Shown here one piece after another: positions 1-8,910 of a stretch of 52,940 bases of DNA. The notes under the pieces were generated by a model. It saw only the letters and a program-made list of their open reading frames with translations. It ran no database searches and was not told the origin of the DNA. The first letter of the stretch is position 1; each line of letters starts with the position of its first letter. The DNA lies in contig NZ_JARVXG010000058.1 of assembly GCF_029848115.1 (NCBI RefSeq), positions 1-52,940 on the forward strand, given 5' to 3'. A program made the translations under genes and the position numbers. This DNA is from Methanobacterium formicicum. Its GTDB lineage: Archaea; Methanobacteriota; Methanobacteria; Methanobacteriales; Methanobacteriaceae.

Positions 1-1358
1 AATTGCCGGTAAGATCTGATAAGAATATAATGAATTTGATTCCCCTTTCCCTTTTTTTCAAAAATCCCTAGATCAACGAGCCCTTTTAAATCCATCCTAG
101 CAGTTCGATGCGAACAATTAAATAATTCCGCATATTCGATTGATGTTATAATATCATTAGATTTCAAATAATCAATAGCTTTCCACTGCCTGTTGTTAAT
201 CAGATCAGGATTTTCAAGGATCTCATTAACTCTAGAACGGGTTAAAATAACTCTAAAATCATCACCCACTTCATTAAAATCTGGTTCTGGTAACCCCTCA
301 TTTACACATGCTTCAATCATCTTGTTGGTTCCAGAACCCCATTGTTCTATATATTTTGTTAAAAAAAGTGATTGAGCAATTAATTTATTCCTGGGCTTCG
401 AAGTATGATTTCCTTTCAATAAATCAATGGTCATTCCTTCTGGAAGTTTTCCGGGATTCCATATTTCCATGGAATTGTCAAATATTCTAATCTGGACATT
501 TCCTGATGACCTGTAGTCCCGGTGACAGATAGCATTGATAATGGCTTCCCTAATAGCTTCAAATGGATATTCGAAATGTTCAGTTCTCTCCATTTTTTCA
601 GTTTCAAACCAGGCAGCCCGTTTAATATTTGATAAAATGAATTTTTCTGTTTCAGCAATCTGTTCCCATATATTGCCATCAATAACTGCCATATCAATAA
701 ATGGTTGAGTGATATCATTCCCCTTAAATTTAGCACATCTAACCTGGGCTTGTGGAAAGAATTTCTGAGGGTCACGAGTAAAAAGAAGTACTGCTGCATT
801 GGTTAATAAACCATTTTTACTCAAAGCGAGTCTTTCCAGCGCATCCTCCACAGTGACTTTAACATCAATATCAAAGTTCCTGCTTTCTCGAGCTCTAATT
901 AGAAACTCATCAAGGGTATCTTTATCAATTTCATCAAAATTCGCTGTTGTTTTTATTTCTTCATCCCAATTTTCTCTATTTTCTTCTATAATTATCCTTT
1001 TAAGTTCATCAGGAGGAATCAGTTTATCTTCAGTTCCTACTCTAATATAGGCAATTCCATTCAAGAAATAGGGTTTATTATTGCCTTCTAGAACTTTTAC
1101 TTCAATAAGTGATTTGCCATCTTCATTAATCTCTCGAATTTCGGGGGTTATTTCTGGTCGTATCCGGTTTATCTGCTGAGATATTTTTAAGAGAACTTTA
1201 TCAGAAACATCAACGCCTTTAATCTCCCCACTGGAGGTAACACCAAAAAATACAGAACCGCCTCTATGATTACAAAAAGCACAGATGGACTTCAAAGCAT
1301 CAGGCAGTCTATTTATGGATTTTTTAAGTTCTATATGTTCTGATTCTTCATAAAACAT
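1..1358 (-). CDS. Schlafen-type AlbA_2 / HATPase_c_4 regulator, 3' end beyond window
   Basis: The frame is open from an ATG at 1358 to the left edge (about 452 codons), so the C-terminus lies outside the window. An AGGAG sits 7 bases before the ATG. The N-terminus (FYEESEHIELKKS, then a Gly-rich FFGV segment) matches the AlbA_2 (Schlafen) nucleic-acid binding fold. The middle carries EAIINAICHRDY, the hallmark of the HATPase_c_4 domain in putative transcriptional regulators often annotated as RecG-like. A winged-helix region follows near the edge. The family is thought to act in transcription or nucleic-acid sensing, but its function is poorly defined. A homologue of the same architecture lies at 41301-42629 in this window. 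Family call is firm; cellular role is unknown. Confidence 0.85.
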   Translation of the reverse strand, partial: MFYEESEHIELKKSINRLPDALKSICAFCNHRGGSVFFGVTSSGEIKGVDVSDKVLLKISQQINRIRPEITPEIREINEDGKSLIEVKVLEGNNKPYFLNGIAYIRVGTEDKLIPPDELKRIIIEENRENWDEEIKTTANFDEIDKDTLDEFLIRARESRNFDIDVKVTVEDALERLALSKNGLLTNAAVLLFTRDPQKFFPQAQVRCAKFKGNDITQPFIDMAVIDGNIWEQIAETEKFILSNIKRAAWFETEKMERTEHFEYPFEAIREAIINAICHRDYRSSGNVQIRIFDNSMEIWNPGKLPEGMTIDLLKGNHTSKPRNKLIAQSLFLTKYIEQWGSGTNKMIEACVNEGLPEPDFNEVGDDFRVILTRSRVNEILENPDLINNRQWKAIDYLKSNDIITSIEYAELFNCSHRTARMDLKGLVDLGIFEKKGKGNQIHYILIRSYRQ

Positions 1359-1431
1359 GGAATTACTCCTGCTATTGGAATCAAATATATTAACCTTAAT
1401 TCACCTTAATGAATGATTTAATGATATTACT

Positions 1432-1687
1432 TTAATAGTAGATAGTTATTTTTAAAAATTTAAGCGTTTGCCTCTTTTTACTATAAGAATATCGACTTAA
1501 ATTTGATGTCTTTAGTTCGGGTCCTTTCATCCTGGAGATATCACCAGTATAGATAAGTCCACTGCATCCGGGTGTCACTTTTACCCGAACCATTGGGACC
1601 AGAAATTAGGAAGTTTTTACCATTGGGTTCAATTTTTAATTCTTTTATCCCCCGGAAGTTACAGATCTCCAGTTCCTGTATCCTCAT
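1432..1687 (-). pseudogene. Remnant of an AAA/SMC-like ATPase gene (Walker A only)
   Basis: The frame starting with ATG at 1687 encodes MRIQELEICNFRGIKEL and then the P-loop GPNGSGKS, typical of RecF/SMC-like or AAA ATPases, and stops about 50 codons in. Just after the P-loop the next frame continues with a TGDISRMKGPEL-like segment, resembling the TGDISR..G motif that follows Walker A in such ATPases, and ends at 1432. Signature, Walker B and the rest are missing. The start overlaps the stop of the small upstream gene as ATGA, so the two were once translationally coupled. I read this as a frameshifted, truncated ATPase. Confidence 0.65.
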
Positions 1688-1878
1688 GGGGATTCACCTC
1701 GTAAAATAGAAATTAATTTTTGTTCTGTTGAAGTGTTACCAGGTAGTTTAACCTTTTTCAGCTCTGATATTAATTCAGAATCAAAATCTTCTATATTTTC
1801 CAGTTTTTGGAATGTTTCATCAAGAATCTGGTCTAATATTGAAGCAGGAGCTTTAGAAATTTCATCATTTTCTCCCAA
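1684..1878 (-). CDS. Small acidic protein coupled to a broken ATPase
   Basis: A 64-residue acidic, helical protein starting at TTG 1878, with GAGGGG 6-8 bases upstream. No known domain is recognised. Its stop overlaps the ATG of the truncated ATPase at 1687 (ATGA), which suggests the pair was an operon, perhaps an ATPase with a small partner. With the ATPase broken, this gene may be a leftover. No function is assigned. Confidence 0.5.
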   Translation of the reverse strand: MGENDEISKAPASILDQILDETFQKLENIEDFDSELISELKKVKLPGNTSTEQKLISILRGESP

Positions 1879-1994
1879 TTAAATCCCCTCGAAGATAATA
1901 TGAATCTTAAATTTTATTAATAAGTTGCTCCCTAATAAAAATATTCATTTATAATATGATTATTGTCTCCTAAAAGTAATAAAGATGTGGGAAA

Positions 1995-2948
1995 ATGTCA
2001 TATTTAGTTTGTTTTGAATGCAACCAGTACTATGAAGTCGAGAGCTTAGAGGATGCAGCAGATATGGAATTAACCCACTGTGAATGTGGGAGGGAACTTG
2101 TCTACTTTGAGAATTTAGAGGATTCATACACTCAAACAGATATAGTTGATGAACCAGTTACTGATGTAGATTATCGATATGAAGAAGAAGCTCTTGAACC
2201 TGTCAGGGAGTCTATGGCAAATGGTTCAACCTACACCGAGAAAAAAGCTTCACAATATAAAACCGCACGAGAACAAGGCAATATTTTTATTTATGCAGGA
2301 ATTGGTATCTTTATCATAGGATTGGGCACCGGTCTATTTTTCAACTATTTATTATTGGCTTTGGTATTTATAGGAGGCTTCCTGGCTGTCTATGGGAATT
2401 CCATAATTGAAGAGGGTAAACAAAAAGGGTATAGTTGGCAGAAGGGAATGGAAGGTGAAAACCTGGTTTCTAATTATTTAAACACCCTTCCCAAGGATTA
2501 CTTTGTATTTAACGATGTGAACTTACCTGGAAAAGGAGGTAACATTGATCATGTTGTAATTGGTCCTACTGGCATATACGTCATAGAAACCAAAAACTAC
2601 AGTGGACGTTATCGTATCAAGGGCAACCAATGGCTTTACTATAAAAATGGCCAATATATGGAAATTAAAAAGAATCCTGGAACTCAAGTTAGACGAAATA
2701 CACTAAATCTTATTGATTTTTTAAATCAAAGAGATATTTCCACCAAAAAAACCTGGATAACATCGCTGGTTGCATTCAACTGCCCAGACTTTAAAGTCCT
2801 TCAGACACCTCAAAAATATAAGGTTTTACTTCCTAAAACTGTCCCTGAATATATCTTAAATGGAAAAAAAGAAAAATATATGAATTTATTGGGAAGAGCA
2901 GCTATGGAATTAGAACCTTATTGTGTAGAGCTTACCTTTGCTCGTTAA
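1995..2948 (+). CDS. NERD-domain membrane protein with zinc-ribbon-like head
   Basis: 317 residues. The N-terminus has paired cysteines (CFEC near residue 8 and CEC near 29) in a zinc-ribbon-like segment. Two adjacent hydrophobic segments lie around residues 95-137. A NERD (nuclease-related) domain follows at about 150-260, with GMEGENLVSNYL, the conserved NIDHVVIGPTGIYVIETKNYSG strand containing the D and E-x-K residues of nuclease-like folds, and a WLYYKNGQY segment. NERD domains are predicted to process or bind DNA; here the protein is probably membrane-anchored with NERD in the cytoplasm. The cysteine head is shared with the protein at 33637-34317. It stands alone on its strand. Confidence 0.85.
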   Translation: MSYLVCFECNQYYEVESLEDAADMELTHCECGRELVYFENLEDSYTQTDIVDEPVTDVDYRYEEEALEPVRESMANGSTYTEKKASQYKTAREQGNIFIYAGIGIFIIGLGTGLFFNYLLLALVFIGGFLAVYGNSIIEEGKQKGYSWQKGMEGENLVSNYLNTLPKDYFVFNDVNLPGKGGNIDHVVIGPTGIYVIETKNYSGRYRIKGNQWLYYKNGQYMEIKKNPGTQVRRNTLNLIDFLNQRDISTKKTWITSLVAFNCPDFKVLQTPQKYKVLLPKTVPEYILNGKKEKYMNLLGRAAMELEPYCVELTFAR

Positions 2949-3241
2949 TTTGAGTATGTTAATTTTTAGAAATAAAAAAGGTAAAAAATTAATTTATCTT
3001 CCCCTAAGCATATTCCATATTATTTTCAAGGTGATCATAAGCATATATATTTTTTATTATATCATAACTTTTAAATATAAGTTAATACTATTATGAATTG
3101 GCAATATTAATAACGTAAACTGAATGATTTTATTAGATGAATTAGACTGTATTGAATCTGTAAATTTTAATCAACAGATTTTTATATTAAATGGAATAGA
3201 AGAGTTAAATGTTTAAGTTGCTCTTTTGTGGAGATATATAA

Positions 3242-3421
3242 ATGCATAAAGTGGTTAAAGTGGATAAAAAAAAGGAATTTTCAAGCATTACTAGTTCTAA
3301 AGAATCAGAACTATCTGAAAAATTCAAAGCAGACTTAAACAGGGTAAGGGAAGAGGTAAAAAAAGGTAAATTTAGCAGATATAAAAACTCTAAAGAACTT
3401 GCCACTGAACTTGGATTGTAA
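3242..3421 (+). CDS. RelB-like antitoxin of a type II pair
   Basis: A 59-residue protein beginning MHKVVKVDKKKEF and ending in KNSKELATELGL. It is rich in Lys and Glu and ends in the short helical segment typical of small antitoxins placed before RelE toxins. Its TAA stop is directly followed by the ATG of the toxin frame (TAAATG). The identity is inferred from size, charge and the adjacent RelE-type sequence. The antitoxin frame is intact although the toxin frame is broken. Confidence 0.65.
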   Translation: MHKVVKVDKKKEFSSITSSKESELSEKFKADLNRVREEVKKGKFSRYKNSKELATELGL

Positions 3422-3732
3422 ATGACTTTTTTTCTAGATGTTTCGGATGAAGCAAACATAGGCTTAGAAAACTCAAGAAAAAAGATCCGGAACTTACTAA
3501 ACGTATTTTGAAGAAATTTGACTTAATTATTAAAAATCCTTATCATTATGAGGTTCTTAAAGGTGATTTGCACGATGCAAGAAAAGCCCCTGTAGGAGAT
3601 AAATACAGAATTATTTTTGATATCCATGAAGATGAAAAATCGGTGATAATACTTCTTTTTGGACACCGCAAGGACATTTATACGAAAAATGAATTATTTA
3701 AAGCGTTTCAAAAAAGTAAAAAACGTAGATAA
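3422..3732 (+). pseudogene. RelE/ParE-family toxin, frameshifted
   Basis: The first frame gives MTFFLDVSDEAN. Around 3456-3461 the coding potential jumps to another frame, giving RLRKLKKKDPELTKRIL and then the rest of a RelE fold: PYHYEVLKGDLHDARKAPVG, DKYRIIFDIHED, VIILLFGHRKDIY. Joined, these make a full-length RelE-type mRNA interferase of about 103 residues. The second part alone could only start at TTG 3508 and would lack the first helices. One missing base explains the break. It could be a decayed toxin or a sequencing error. Confidence 0.75.
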
Positions 3733-3766
3733 AAAATAGATTTACTCTTAACTGAATATATAGTTC

Positions 3767-5101
<1,335 letters not shown>

Positions 5102-5353
5102 ATCCTCATCTCCTAATTTTTAGATGGTAATCAATAATATTCCACTTTTAATAATATATTAAACGTTTCATAACCATAAAATCCAATTTTCAGGGTTCAT
5201 TCTTAATTTTAATCTCTTTTATTTTCATTTACCTTTACTAAATTCTGATAAAATTCATCCAGAGTTGCATTTTTTATTTTTCCTTCAGGTACATAATCTA
5301 GCTACTATTTGATAATCTATAGATTATTCATCCTTATAATGGTTAACCTAATT

Positions 5354-5482
5354 TTAAACGTCCTTTTGAGGTTCACAGACAATACTTTTACTTTTCAATA
5401 TTCTCAATATTGCATCGGTTTCATCCGCATTAAAATTGTACTCTGATAGCTCTTCAAAAACAGTGTATTTTGGACAACCTCC
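5354..5482 (-). pseudogene. Possible MCM-helicase C-terminal winged-helix relic
   Basis: 43 open codons ending in TAA at 5354 encode KYTVFEELSEYNFNADETD followed by AILRILKSKSIVCEPQKD. The spacing of the hydrophobics and the final I.EP motif resemble the winged helix at the end of archaeal MCM proteins. No helicase domain lies upstream. Archaeal genomes often carry extra MCM genes from mobile elements, so this may be a relic of one. The assignment rests on a short match by eye. Confidence 0.35.
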
Positions 5483-5509
5483 CTGTTTTTCCTAAGTACA
5501 GCGTATTAA

Positions 5510-5647
5510 GTTGTTCACATAACTCAAAATGAAAGATTGGTTAATGCAGTTACCATTCCACTTCAAAATAATGGATTACCAGTTGCACCAGTTATAATTG
5601 GTTTCCTATTGATATTAGGGGGGATTTATCTACCGAAGAGAAGCTGA
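5510..5647 (+). pseudogene. C-terminal membrane anchor of a lost surface protein
   Basis: An open frame without a start reads NNGLPVAPVIIGFLLILGG then IYLPKRS and stop. A polar linker, one hydrophobic segment and a basic tail is the standard C-terminal anchor of methanobacterial surface proteins. The intact surface protein at 12307-13815 ends the same way (TGLPINWMVLAVLMVLGG, then a basic tail). The body of the protein is absent, so this is a truncated remnant. Confidence 0.55.
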
Positions 5648-5704
5648 ATAACTCAATAAATATCAACACCACTATTTAATATTTAAAAAAACAATTAATA
5701 ACTA

Positions 5705-5721
5705 GGGAGGTATAAGGGAGG
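5705..5721 (+). promoter_or_regulatory. Duplicated ribosome binding site before tspO
   Basis: GGGAGGTATAA occurs twice in tandem (starting at 5705 and 5716). The second copy lies about 9 bases before the ATG at 5731, at normal spacing. The first is an exact 11-base duplication. Confidence 0.6.
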
Positions 5722-5730
5722 TATAAAAAA

Positions 5731-6216
5731 ATGGAAGGTTTTAAACTAAGCGAAATCCCGAGACTGGTTATAGCCTTAATTATTGTTTTAATTGTCGGTG
5801 GTATTGGTAGTGCAGCCACCTATCCTCAAATTCCCCTCTGGTATGTCAACGTTATTAAACCAACCTGGGCACCACCAAACTGGCTTTTTGGAGTGGTCTG
5901 GACTATTCTTTATATCCTGATGGGCACGTCCCTCTTCATGGTGTGGAGGAAAGGCCTGGAAACTAAAGAGGCTAAAATTGCCCTAGTGGTCTTTGCAGTT
6001 CAGCTGGGACTGAACCTGTTATGGTCCCTGGTATTCTTCGGACTCCATTCTATCCTGGGCGGCCTGGTAATCATAATACTGATGTGGCTAGCCATACTAG
6101 TTAACATAATTCTATTCTACCGGATTTCCAAGTGGGCTGGCCTGATTCTTTTACCCTACATTGTATGGGTGACTATAGCTACCTACCTGAACTACTCTAT
6201 TTACCTTCTAAATTAA
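5731..6216 (+). CDS. tspO: TspO/MBR family tryptophan-rich membrane protein
   Basis: 161 residues with five hydrophobic segments. It carries the family features: a Trp-rich loop with KPTWAPPNWLFGVVW, and the later LLWSLVFF and PYIVWVTIATYLNYSIY segments. TspO proteins bind porphyrins and related ligands in the membrane and are linked to tetrapyrrole handling and stress. In methanogens the role is not established, although F430 and cobamide synthesis would supply tetrapyrroles. The start follows a duplicated GGGAGG site. No operon partner is seen. Confidence 0.92.
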   Translation: MEGFKLSEIPRLVIALIIVLIVGGIGSAATYPQIPLWYVNVIKPTWAPPNWLFGVVWTILYILMGTSLFMVWRKGLETKEAKIALVVFAVQLGLNLLWSLVFFGLHSILGGLVIIILMWLAILVNIILFYRISKWAGLILLPYIVWVTIATYLNYSIYLLN

Positions 6217-6538
6217 CCGGATATTTCTTAACTAATTCTTTTTTTCTTCAGCACATAATCTGATATTCTTGGTAGATAAAAAGGACAGGACAATAGTGGT
6301 TGTTGATTACGACCACCAGGTAACATTGACAATAAAAATTACAGATATTCTAAATGATTTTTTTTACAAACCCCAAGCATTTTTATTACCAATCTGAAAC
6401 TGACCACCAAAATTTATTGGTAGTCAAAAAGTAGTCAAATATTTATTATATAACCTACAAATAGTAGTCATAAAGTAGTCGAATTGGTTTAGATAATAAA
6501 ATAGTTTAGATTAAACAAGATTTCCAGGATTTGAAAAA
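6217..6538. other. fic upstream region with dyads
   Basis: No gene is seen. The right half contains the GTAGTC array listed separately. A GACCACC at 6402-6408 faces the first GGTAGTC at 6419-6425 as an imperfect inverted repeat. AT-rich DNA between 6437 and 6460 could hold the promoter. Confidence 0.5.
6420..6480 (+). repeat. Four phased GTAGTC motifs upstream of fic
   Basis: GTAGTC lies at 6420, 6431, 6464 and 6475. Members of each pair are 11 bases apart, and the pairs are 33 bases apart, so all four fall on one DNA face. The AT-rich stretch between the pairs would place the promoter between two operator half-pairs. Further copies lie at the fic 3' end (7546 and 7558) and at 8608. Likely a regulator binding site, by inference. 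Confidence 0.6.
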
Positions 6539-7549
6539 ATGTTCAATCCATGTTTCAATTATAACCATGAATTAGTAAATAAACTGCTTGAAATTAATTC
6601 CATAAGGGATTTTATTGTCAACGCACCGGTTGTACTGGAAATGGAAGTATCACTAAAAAGAGAAGCGCTTCTCAAATCTGCACATCACTCCACTGCAATA
6701 GAAGGTAATCCCTTATCCTTAAATCAGGTGGATAAACTGGCTAAGGGAATCAAAATACAGGGACAGAAGAGGGCTACGCAGGAAGTTCTAAACTATCTAA
6801 ACGTGCTTAAATATATGGATAGTTATATTGAAGACGGGAAAATTACAGAGAAGAACGTTTTAAAGCTTCATGAAAATATAACTCATTACACACTGGAATA
6901 TACTTATCTTGAAGGCCAGTACAGGAGCGAACCAGTTTATGTTGTAAACCAGGAAGGTGATATTGTTTTTACTCCCCCCAATGCCAATCTGGTGCCGGGC
7001 CAAATCCAGGACCTCCTGGAATGGATCAATAACACATCTGGTGAATTAAATGCAGTTATTTCTGCAGGTATAATCCATTATGAATTTGTGAGAATACATC
7101 CCTTCGTAGATGGTAATGGAAGAACAGGCAGGGCACTTGCAGCGATTTACCTGTACCTGAGGGGATTTGATGTTGACTTTACCCTGGATGAATACTACAA
7201 CAACAACCGACAGGCATACTACCATGCCCTGAACTCGGTTGATCCCCAGACTCAGGACCTAACAGATTGGCTCTTATATTTCCTGGAAGGATTCTTAACT
7301 TCGATTGACGAAATTAAGAATAGGATACTGTTATTTCCCGCAGGTGCACCAGTGAAGATAAAATTAACCGAGAAAATGTTGAAAATCTTAGAATATGTAC
7401 ACTTAAACGGCAGCATCACTAACTCCGAGGTTCAGAAGCTCTTAAATATCTCTCGCCAGGGAGCTTATAAAGATTTACGGAACTTAATGGATAAGGGAAT
7501 TATAGAGAAGAAGGGTGGGAGCAGGTCCACTTATTACATCTTAAAGTAG
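6539..7549 (+). CDS. Fic/DOC family protein (predicted AMP transferase)
   Basis: 336 residues. The Fic core is HPFVDGNGRTGRAL near residue 188, matching HxFx(D/E)GNGRxxR. An N-terminal STAIEGNPLS helix near residue 51 matches the (S/T)xxxE(G/N) inhibitory motif, so this is a class II, self-inhibited Fic protein. A winged helix occupies about 275-336 (ITNSEVQKLLNISRQGAYKD). Fic proteins transfer AMP to hydroxyl side chains of target proteins; the target here is unknown. The fused winged helix suggests DNA binding and possible autoregulation through the GTAGTC array just upstream. The TAG stop lies inside another GTAGTC motif. Confidence 0.92.
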   Translation: MFNPCFNYNHELVNKLLEINSIRDFIVNAPVVLEMEVSLKREALLKSAHHSTAIEGNPLSLNQVDKLAKGIKIQGQKRATQEVLNYLNVLKYMDSYIEDGKITEKNVLKLHENITHYTLEYTYLEGQYRSEPVYVVNQEGDIVFTPPNANLVPGQIQDLLEWINNTSGELNAVISAGIIHYEFVRIHPFVDGNGRTGRALAAIYLYLRGFDVDFTLDEYYNNNRQAYYHALNSVDPQTQDLTDWLLYFLEGFLTSIDEIKNRILLFPAGAPVKIKLTEKMLKILEYVHLNGSITNSEVQKLLNISRQGAYKDLRNLMDKGIIEKKGGSRSTYYILK

Positions 7550-7606
7550 TCAAATGGGTAGTCGTTTAAGTTGTCGAATGTAGTTAAAAGGAGTTAATAT
7601 TACTGA
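7482..7606 (+). repeat. fic 3' end, first copy of a decayed direct repeat
   Basis: This stretch covers the last 22 codons of fic and about 60 bases after it. A diverged copy lies at 8553-8666, on the far side of the MNT/HEPN pair. The most conserved parts are TTAAAGTAGTCAAATGGGTAG and TTGTCGAATGTAGTTAAAA. Confidence 0.7.
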
Positions 7607-7824
7607 TTTATTTTAGTATTATGAGGGTTATTTTTTAAAATCAATAGCTATTAGAGGGAGTTTATATGGTGGTGAGATCCACATTAGATTTTATTTCAAT
7701 ACGTTAAACTTAATTTTTTTTAATTCGCTAGAATAGTTAGTATATTAAGATACAGAATTCAGTTAATTTAATTTATAATCAGTAACAAAAGGATTACTAT
7801 AGAGTTTGGGGGTGTGATTATTTA

Positions 7825-8160
7825 ATGGTTAATAGTCGTTCAAAAGGAGAGATTAAAGCACTTACCTCTGACCTTAAAAAGGTTTTAAAGGAACTTTATG
7901 GGGATAGGCTGGTGGAAATAATCCTTTATGGTTCATTTGCCCGGGGTGAAGCAAATGCAGATTCTGATATCGACATTGCCATAGTCCTCAAAGGCAGTGT
8001 AGATAAGTTTCAGGAATTGGACCGATTACATGAAGAGACCTATCACTTAGCACTGAAATATGGAGAACTTATCTCATTTTATCCAATATCTCAAGAGGAT
8101 CTTAAAGATACAGAATGGCCCCTTCATTATTATATCCAGAAGGATGGTGTCAAAGTTTGA
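7825..8160 (+). CDS. MNT nucleotidyltransferase, antitoxin of an MNT/HEPN pair
   Basis: 111 residues, a minimal nucleotidyltransferase. The active-site motif GSFARGEANADSDIDIAIVL near residues 37-56 matches GSxARGxxxxxSDIDL. In MNT/HEPN (MntA/HepT) systems this enzyme adds AMP to the HEPN toxin and silences it. The HEPN gene follows with overlapping codons, so the two are translationally coupled. A GGGGGTGTGA-rich site precedes the ATG. The pair lies between two copies of the fic 3' end. Confidence 0.9.
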   Translation: MVNSRSKGEIKALTSDLKKVLKELYGDRLVEIILYGSFARGEANADSDIDIAIVLKGSVDKFQELDRLHEETYHLALKYGELISFYPISQEDLKDTEWPLHYYIQKDGVKV

Positions 8161-8534
8161 AGGGTAAAATTGAATTACTACTTGAAAGAGCCGATGATAA
8201 CCTGGAATCTATCCAATTACTTATTGATAATGGTTATCATGACATTGCTGTTTCTAGATCTTATTATGCTATGTTTTACGCCGCAGAAGCGGTTTTACTA
8301 ACGAAAAATTTAAAATTTTCATCTCATAGTGGGGTTGTTTCCCAGTTTGGTATTCATTTTATTAAAACGGGAATATTTAAACCAGAATTAGGGCGTGACT
8401 TCAATAGAGCATTTGACGATCGTTCATCTGCTGATTATGGATTCAGATCAGAAATAAATAAGGAAACTGCAAAAAAGGCTTTTTATCGTGCAGATAACTT
8501 TGTTAAACAGCTAAAAGAATACTTGAAGGCGTAA
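8157..8534 (+). CDS. HEPN-domain protein, toxin partner of MNT
   Basis: 125 residues from TTG 8157, which overlaps the MNT stop (GTTTGA). A longer reading from 8115 is possible but would run within the MNT gene. The helical HEPN fold is recognisable from SRSYYAMFYAAEAVLL and the C-terminal DYGFRSEINKETAKKAFYRAD. HEPN toxins are usually RNases with an Rx4-6H motif. Here the candidate position reads DRSSADYGF with no histidine, as in the PF05168-type HEPN group. It could therefore act differently from HepT. Pairing with MNT makes the toxin role likely but not proven. Confidence 0.85.
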   Translation: MKGKIELLLERADDNLESIQLLIDNGYHDIAVSRSYYAMFYAAEAVLLTKNLKFSSHSGVVSQFGIHFIKTGIFKPELGRDFNRAFDDRSSADYGFRSEINKETAKKAFYRADNFVKQLKEYLKA

Positions 8535-8552
8535 ACTTTTACCCATTGCAGA

Positions 8553-8666
8553 GCTTAATGGATAGGTAATTATAGAGAAGAGCCGATCCACCCTTTTCCA
8601 TCTTAAAGTAGTCAAATGGGTAGTTTCAGTTGTCGAATGTAGTTAAAAGGAGTAAATATTATTGTT
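8553..8666 (+). repeat. Decayed second copy of the fic 3' end
   Basis: This aligns with 7482-7606: both read CTTAATGGATA, TATAGAGAAGA, CATCTTAAAGTAGTCAAATG and TTGTCGAATGTAGTTAAAAG in the same order, with small deletions in between. It codes for nothing here. Its position suggests that the MNT/HEPN segment lies in, or was formed by, a duplication. Confidence 0.7.
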
Positions 8667-8910
8667 TTTAAACCGATTCAACCAGAAATCATGAAAAGAT
8701 CCATGAAATAATATCCTTGGACAATGATTTTGAAGGTAAAAATTGGTGGCGTTTCCATGCTCTCCTCATAAGAAGACTTGTTTCTTTTTCATGGGGCAAC
8801 TGACACAGTTACAACGTTTTGAAATTAATGAACTTGAACATTACATTCTCTTTTTGAAATATCATCATGATAAAGTTTATAAAACAAAAATCTCCCATCA
8901 AAATAATAAA
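8667..8910. other. Non-coding stretch with a short coding-like fragment
   Basis: Between about 8679 and 8798 the plus strand reads NHEKIHEIISLDNDFEGKN then WWRFHALLIRRLVSFSWGN and stop, with no start codon or domain that I recognise. It may be a gene fragment. The rest is AT-rich. Confidence 0.3.

Larger units (their letters stand above)
5102..5730. other. Gene-poor stretch holding several coding relics
   Basis: No intact gene is seen. Three stretches look like decayed coding sequence: a minus-strand piece at 5209-5301 (VPEGKIKNATLDEFYQNL, ends TAA), a minus-strand piece at 5354-5482 that resembles the C-terminal winged helix of MCM, and a plus-strand anchor tail at 5510-5647. The rest is AT-rich with no clear signal apart from the tspO ribosome binding sites near 5705-5721. 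Confidence 0.5.

Noticed and set aside
431..1050. Frames at 431-799 (minus) and 799-1050 (plus)
   Set aside because: Both are shadows of the open AlbA_2 frame that covers 1-1358 on the minus strand.
6420..8613. GTAGTC copies as a CRISPR-like array
   Set aside because: Motif is only six bases and no spacer-repeat pattern of 25-40 bases exists; no CRISPR array is seen in the window.
8667..8910. Coding-like fragment as a real small gene
   Set aside because: No start codon or ribosome binding site in frame and no family; left as a possible fragment.
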